NCBI GenBank assembly: GCA_020851235.1
Contig: JADZDD010000035.1
Span: 62,001 to 126,000 of the forward strand
Direction of reading: 5' to 3'
DNA length: 64,000 nucleotides
DNA from: Burkholderiales bacterium
Lineage (GTDB): Bacteria > Pseudomonadota > Gammaproteobacteria > Burkholderiales > Casimicrobiaceae
A program made the translations under genes and the position numbers. Of the stretch, positions 61,920-64,000 are shown piece by piece (the stretch's first letter is position 1; each line of letters starts with the position of its first letter). The notes beneath the pieces were generated by a model. That model ran no database searches, was not told where the DNA came from, and was given only the letters and a program-made list of their open reading frames with translations.

Positions 61920-61949
61920 CGGCGCGACTCCCACCTATAATTCGCGCCG
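61920..61949 (+). promoter_or_regulatory. pyrC promoter flanked by an 8-base inverted repeat
   Basis: CGGCGCGA (61920-61927) and TCGCGCCG (61942-61949) flank the -10 TATAAT at 61936-61941. The start site would be near 61948, leaving a leader of about 11 bases. The repeat could be a repressor site, or a hairpin in a longer transcript, for pyrimidine control. Confidence 0.45.
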
Positions 61950-61958
61950 AGACAGCCC

Positions 61959-63014
61959 ATGCCGACCGACCGCCTCGTCCTGCCGCGCCCCGACGATCTG
62001 CACCTGCACTTTCGGGATGGATCCGTCCTCGCCGACGTCGTCCCGCCGACCGCACGCGTCTTTGCGCGAGCGCTCGTGATGCCGAACCTGCGCCCGCCGG
62101 TGACGACCGTCGCCGCGGCGGCGGCGTACCGCGATCGCATCGTCGCAGCGGTGCCGCCCGGTGTGGATTTCGAGCCGCTCATGACGCTCTACCTCACCGA
62201 CAACACCCCACCCGCCGAAATCGTCGCGGCAAAGGCATCGGGCTTCGTCCACGCGGTGAAGTACTACCCGGCGGGAGCGACGACCCACTCGGACTCGGGC
62301 GTCACCGCGCTGTCGCGCGTCTATCCGGTGCTGGCCGCGATGGAGAAGCACGGCGTGGTCCTGTGCGTGCACGGCGAGGTGACCGATCCCGCCGTCGACA
62401 CCTTCGATCGCGAGCGCGTCTTCGTCGAGACGCTCCTCGCGCAACTCGTGCGCGATTTCCCGGGGCTGCGCGTCGTGCTCGAGCATCTCACCACGAAGGA
62501 AGCCGTCGATTTCGTGCGCGCCGCGGCGGGCAATGTCGCCGGCACGCTCACGCCGCAGCACCTGCTGTGGTCGCGCAACGCGCTCTTCACGGGGGGCTTG
62601 CGCCCGCACCTCTATTGCCTGCCGATCCTCAAGCGCGAGACGCACCGCCAGGCGCTCGTCGCGGCCGCGACGTCAGGTGATCCGCGCTTCTTTCTCGGCA
62701 CCGACTCCGCGCCGCACGCGCGGCACACCAAGGAAGCCGCCTGCTGCGGTGCCGGCTGCTATTCGGCGCCGCTCGCGCTGCCGCTGTATGCGGAAGTCTT
62801 CGACACTGCCGGCGCGCTCGATGCTCTGCCGGATTTCGCGAGCCGCTTCGGCGCGCGCTTCTACGGGTTGCCGGTGGCGCACGAGACGGTGACGCTCATC
62901 CGTGCGCCGTGGACCGTCCCCGCCGCGCAGTCGTTCGGCGACGACACGATCGTCCCGCTGCGCGCCGGAGAGACGCTTGCGTGGCAAGTGGAAGAACCGA
63001 AGCGCAGCCGATAA
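61959..63014 (+). CDS. pyrC: Dihydroorotase
   Basis: Zinc enzyme closing the dihydroorotate ring in pyrimidine synthesis. The 351-residue length fits. HLHFRDG (His15, His17) binds zinc, Lys101 (VKYYPAGAT) is the carbamylated ligand, HGEVTDP and LEHLTTKE supply further His ligands and the C-terminal GTDSAPHAR the catalytic Asp. The last six codons overlap the 3' end of the RNase P RNA gene on the other strand. Confidence 0.96.
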   Translation: MPTDRLVLPRPDDLHLHFRDGSVLADVVPPTARVFARALVMPNLRPPVTTVAAAAAYRDRIVAAVPPGVDFEPLMTLYLTDNTPPAEIVAAKASGFVHAVKYYPAGATTHSDSGVTALSRVYPVLAAMEKHGVVLCVHGEVTDPAVDTFDRERVFVETLLAQLVRDFPGLRVVLEHLTTKEAVDFVRAAAGNVAGTLTPQHLLWSRNALFTGGLRPHLYCLPILKRETHRQALVAAATSGDPRFFLGTDSAPHARHTKEAACCGAGCYSAPLALPLYAEVFDTAGALDALPDFASRFGARFYGLPVAHETVTLIRAPWTVPAAQSFGDDTIVPLRAGETLAWQVEEPKRSR

Positions 63015-63341
63015 GCCGGGTTCTGTTACGGCGCATCGTCCCCGATGCGCTATGGCCGTCATTCCTCTGGGCGCCGCGTCACCGCGACGCTCGTGCCACC
63101 TACCCGCGGACTCGGCGAGCAGCGTCAATGTCCGCCTGCTTGGTGTTGCTCCGGATGGAGGTTGCCGCGTTTCACCCGCACGCCTCGCGGCGCGCGACTC
63201 GTCTCTGTGGCCCTGTTCCTCGCCTTGGGCCGTCGCAAGCGACGGCTTATAGCGGCGGGGCGTTACCCCGCATCCCGCTCTGCGGAGCCCGGACTTTCCT
63301 CTGCCCGCTTTCGCGGACAGCGACGGTCTGGCTGGCTTCGG
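62997..63341 (-). ncRNA. rnpB: RNase P RNA (type A)
   Basis: The catalytic RNA that trims the 5' leader of tRNA precursors. On the minus strand, the 5' conserved block GAGGAAAGTCCGGGCTCC (63301 down to 63284) and the 3' block ACAGAACCCGGCTTATCGG (63026 down to 63008) are both present, with AGAGGAATGACGG between. The ends pair as P1 (CCGAAGC, 63341 to 63335, with GCTTCGG, 63003 to 62997). TAGAAT (63349-63354, minus) seven bases upstream is a good -10. Length about 345 bases. The 3' end overlaps the pyrC stop region by about 18 bases. Confidence 0.95.
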
Positions 63342-63380
63342 AAGTGCGATTCTACCCGTATGGGGGTCCCGCCGCCGACG

Positions 63381-64000
63381 TCAAGACGCCGGCGGCTTCG
63401 TGCGCACCGTTTCGCGCAGCACCGTCTTCAGGACCTTCCCCGTGTCGTTCTTCGGCAGCGCAGCGACGAACACGTACGCCTTCGGCCGCTTGAAGCGCGC
63501 GATGTGCGCAAGGCACAGCGCATCGAGCGCGGCTTCGATGCGCTGCGCCTGCGCGCCCGTCGGTTGCGGTCCGCGCGCAACGACGCAGGCGACGACCTCC
63601 TCGCCCCACTCCGGATGCGGACGGCCGACGACGGCCACCTCGGCGACGTCGGCGGAACGCTGCAGGACTTCCTCGATCTCGCGCGGGTAGATGTTCGAGC
63701 CACCGCTGATGATGAGGTCCTTCGAACGGTCCTTGAGCGTCAGGAAGCCATCGCCGGCCATGCTGCCGAGGTCTCCCGTGTGCAACCAGCCGTTGGCGAG
63801 CGCCCGCGCGCTGGCGTCGGGATTGCGCCAGTAGCCGCGCATCACGGTGGCGCCGCGCACGAGGATCTCGCCAACCTCCCCCGCCGGCAATGCGCGATCG
63901 TCGGCACCGGCGACGATCACGTCGATTCCCGTCTGCGCGCAACCGACGGAAGCGAGGCGAGCCTCGTCGCCGTCGGCCATCGCCGCGGCGACGAGCGCGC
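63381..64000 (-). CDS. Acyl-CoA synthetase, C-terminal part (runs off the window)
   Basis: Partial: about 206 residues of the C-terminal half of an ANL acid:CoA ligase; the start lies beyond 64000. Visible are LHTGDLGSMAGDGFLTLKDR, the hinge KDRSKDLIISGGSNIYPREIE (in part), HPEWGEEVVACVV and the catalytic Lys in DTGKVLKTVLRE. It is a fourth ligase type in this window. rnpB begins about 40 bases downstream. Confidence 0.93.
   Translation of the reverse strand, partial: ALVAAAMADGDEARLASVGCAQTGIDVIVAGADDRALPAGEVGEILVRGATVMRGYWRNPDASARALANGWLHTGDLGSMAGDGFLTLKDRSKDLIISGGSNIYPREIEEVLQRSADVAEVAVVGRPHPEWGEEVVACVVARGPQPTGAQAQRIEAALDALCLAHIARFKRPKAYVFVAALPKNDTGKVLKTVLRETVRTKPPAS

Overview
The window is about 68% G+C chromosomal DNA whose genes (short ferredoxin-NADP reductase, HslV with a betaproteobacterial-type propeptide, cysteine-poor DksA, DUF1302/DUF1329 envelope genes, type A RNase P RNA) point to a betaproteobacterium, probably Burkholderiales-like or an uncultured relative. 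No tRNA, rRNA, insertion sequence, prophage or CRISPR array was seen. Genes are densely packed, and many share 4-base ATGA or GTGA start/stop overlaps.

Layout. (1) 1-1411: end of a tol cluster (tolR, tolA) without tolB/pal behind it. (2) 1543-6632: an operon with a substrate-binding protein, fused two-domain permease and ATPase of the FbpABC/AfuABC class, a small secreted protein and deoxyribose-phosphate aldolase. (3) 30356 down to 6653: eighteen minus-strand genes with gaps of at most about 26 bases, read here as one 23.7-kb operon. It starts with a four-gene envelope module (DUF1302 outer-membrane barrel, DUF1329 protein, YCF48-like BNR protein, RND/MMPL transporter) and continues with acyl-CoA metabolism: thioesterase, FAD oxidoreductase, a thiolase-fold protein lacking the nucleophilic Cys with its DUF35 partner, MaoC hydratase, three CoA ligases, two acyl-CoA dehydrogenases, a true thiolase, a FadJ-like bifunctional enzyme, a nitronate monooxygenase-like protein and an APH-like kinase. 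(4) 30786-33927: an SDR, a tandem HxlR-type regulator and an ACAD10/11-like dehydrogenase. An ACTTGC motif recurs in the control regions of (3) and (4), suggesting one regulon for import or export and breakdown of a hydrophobic acid.

(5) 34024-44283: housekeeping and small genes: an unknown 560-residue protein, FKBP isomerase, aminopeptidase N, XRE regulator, MFS transporter, ferredoxin-NADP reductase, GNAT, a lipoprotein, HAD phosphatase, YbaN-like membrane protein and dodecin. (6) 44467-49761: a zinc-ribbon membrane protein, DUF4019 protein and SPFH protein resembling the Bacillus YdjG/YdjI membrane-stress module, then a DsbC/G-like isomerase, a UbiH-family hydroxylase and hslV without hslU. 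(7) 49801-52334: a duplicated STAS-domain protein, sodB and dksA. (8) 52629-61878: LacI-family regulator, gamma-glutamyltransferase, a complete peptide ABC importer and a uronate dehydrogenase-like SDR; two similar 18-bp near-palindromes lie between the importer and the SDR. (9) 61959-64000: pyrC, rnpB (minus strand, overlapping the pyrC 3' end) and the 3' part of a fourth CoA ligase that runs off the window.
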